Shown here: positions 63,790 through 64,000 of the stretch, in pieces
Layout: each line of letters begins with the position of its first letter
How positions within the stretch are numbered: position 1 is the stretch's first letter
Origin: Tiliqua scincoides
Lineage: Eukaryota > Chordata > Lepidosauria > Squamata > Scincidae
Direction of reading: 5' to 3'
Assembly (NCBI RefSeq): GCF_035046505.1
Contig: NC_089822.1
Span: forward strand, 271,331,054-271,395,053
DNA length: 64,000 nucleotides
Notes under the pieces: generated by a model
Told to the model about the DNA's origin: nothing
Database searches by the model: none
Seen by the model: only the letters and a program-made list of their open reading frames with translations
Program-made: the position numbers and the translations under genes

Positions 63790-64000
63790 TACTTTGCCTC
63801 TTAGCCGCAGACTGTTGGCCACGTGTCTCTTCAAACTGGGAAAGGCCATGCTGCACAGCCTGCCTCCAATTGGGCCGCTCAGAGGCCAGGGTTTCCCACC
63901 TGTTGAGGTCCACTCCTAAGGCCTTCAGATCCCTCTTGCAGATGTCCTTGTATCGCAGCTGTGGTCTACCTGTAGGGCGCTTTCCTTGCACGAGTTTTCC
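63790..64000 (-). mobile_element. LINE-B, right part (runs off the window)
   Basis: Continues the interrupted LINE-B from 'actttgcctcttagccgcag'. It encodes GKRPTGRPQLRYKDICKRDL and WETLASERPNWRQAVQHGLS and is open to the window edge. Confidence 0.87.

Noticed and set aside
1-64000. tRNA, rRNA or other RNA genes
   Set aside because: No cloverleaf or rRNA block was found; the only tRNA-like sequence is the head of the old SINE near 10.2 kb and its paralogue.

Overview
This window comes from a vertebrate nuclear genome, almost certainly a squamate reptile (lizard or snake). It carries split genes with GT-AG introns, a multi-exon type-2 vomeronasal receptor (V2R), MHC class I genes, a BovB LINE end and very many CR1 LINE copies. 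There are no bacterial features. About half of the sequence is interspersed repeat.

Layout. (1) 1.9-11.1 kb, plus strand: a decayed MHC class I gene. It keeps a GC-rich promoter-like start, a partial alpha-1 exon, a broken alpha-2 exon, intact alpha-3 and transmembrane exons, and remnants of the cytoplasmic exons. (2) 12-19.8 kb: a repeat-rich spacer with a solo LTR, several LINEs, a C2H2 zinc-finger pseudogene fragment and a tandem array of CR1 tails. (3) 20.2-30.4 kb, plus strand: a six-exon V2R whose splice sites and phases all agree, but which lacks an in-frame start codon and has one stop between TM6 and TM7. (4) 30.4-42.3 kb: spacer with a hAT-like MITE, a CR1 holding two copies of another MITE, and one full-length CR1 with uninterrupted ORF1 and ORF2 (about 35.6-40.7 kb). 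(5) 42.4-62.3 kb, minus strand: an apparently intact eight-exon MHC class I gene of about 362 codons. Its introns are swollen by CR1 insertions, and its CpG-rich promoter contains an interferon-response element. (6) 62.8-64 kb: nested LINE and SINE insertions.

The two MHC class I copies point towards each other and are paralogues: exons 6, 7 and 8, the intron sequence around them and an old tRNA-type SINE upstream of exon 7 all align. The V2R lies between them. Physical linkage of MHC class I with a V2R is the main genic point of interest, because class Ib molecules partner V2Rs in the rodent vomeronasal organ; any functional link here is inference.

The most unusual non-genic signal is a 140-bp unit made of the last ~115 bp of CR1 plus a ~25-bp linker that resembles the ZNF143/THAP11 promoter motif. 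It is repeated 2-5 times at five separate loci, and one of these arrays sits inside another LINE. This looks like a CR1-derived, tandem-tailed mobile unit.
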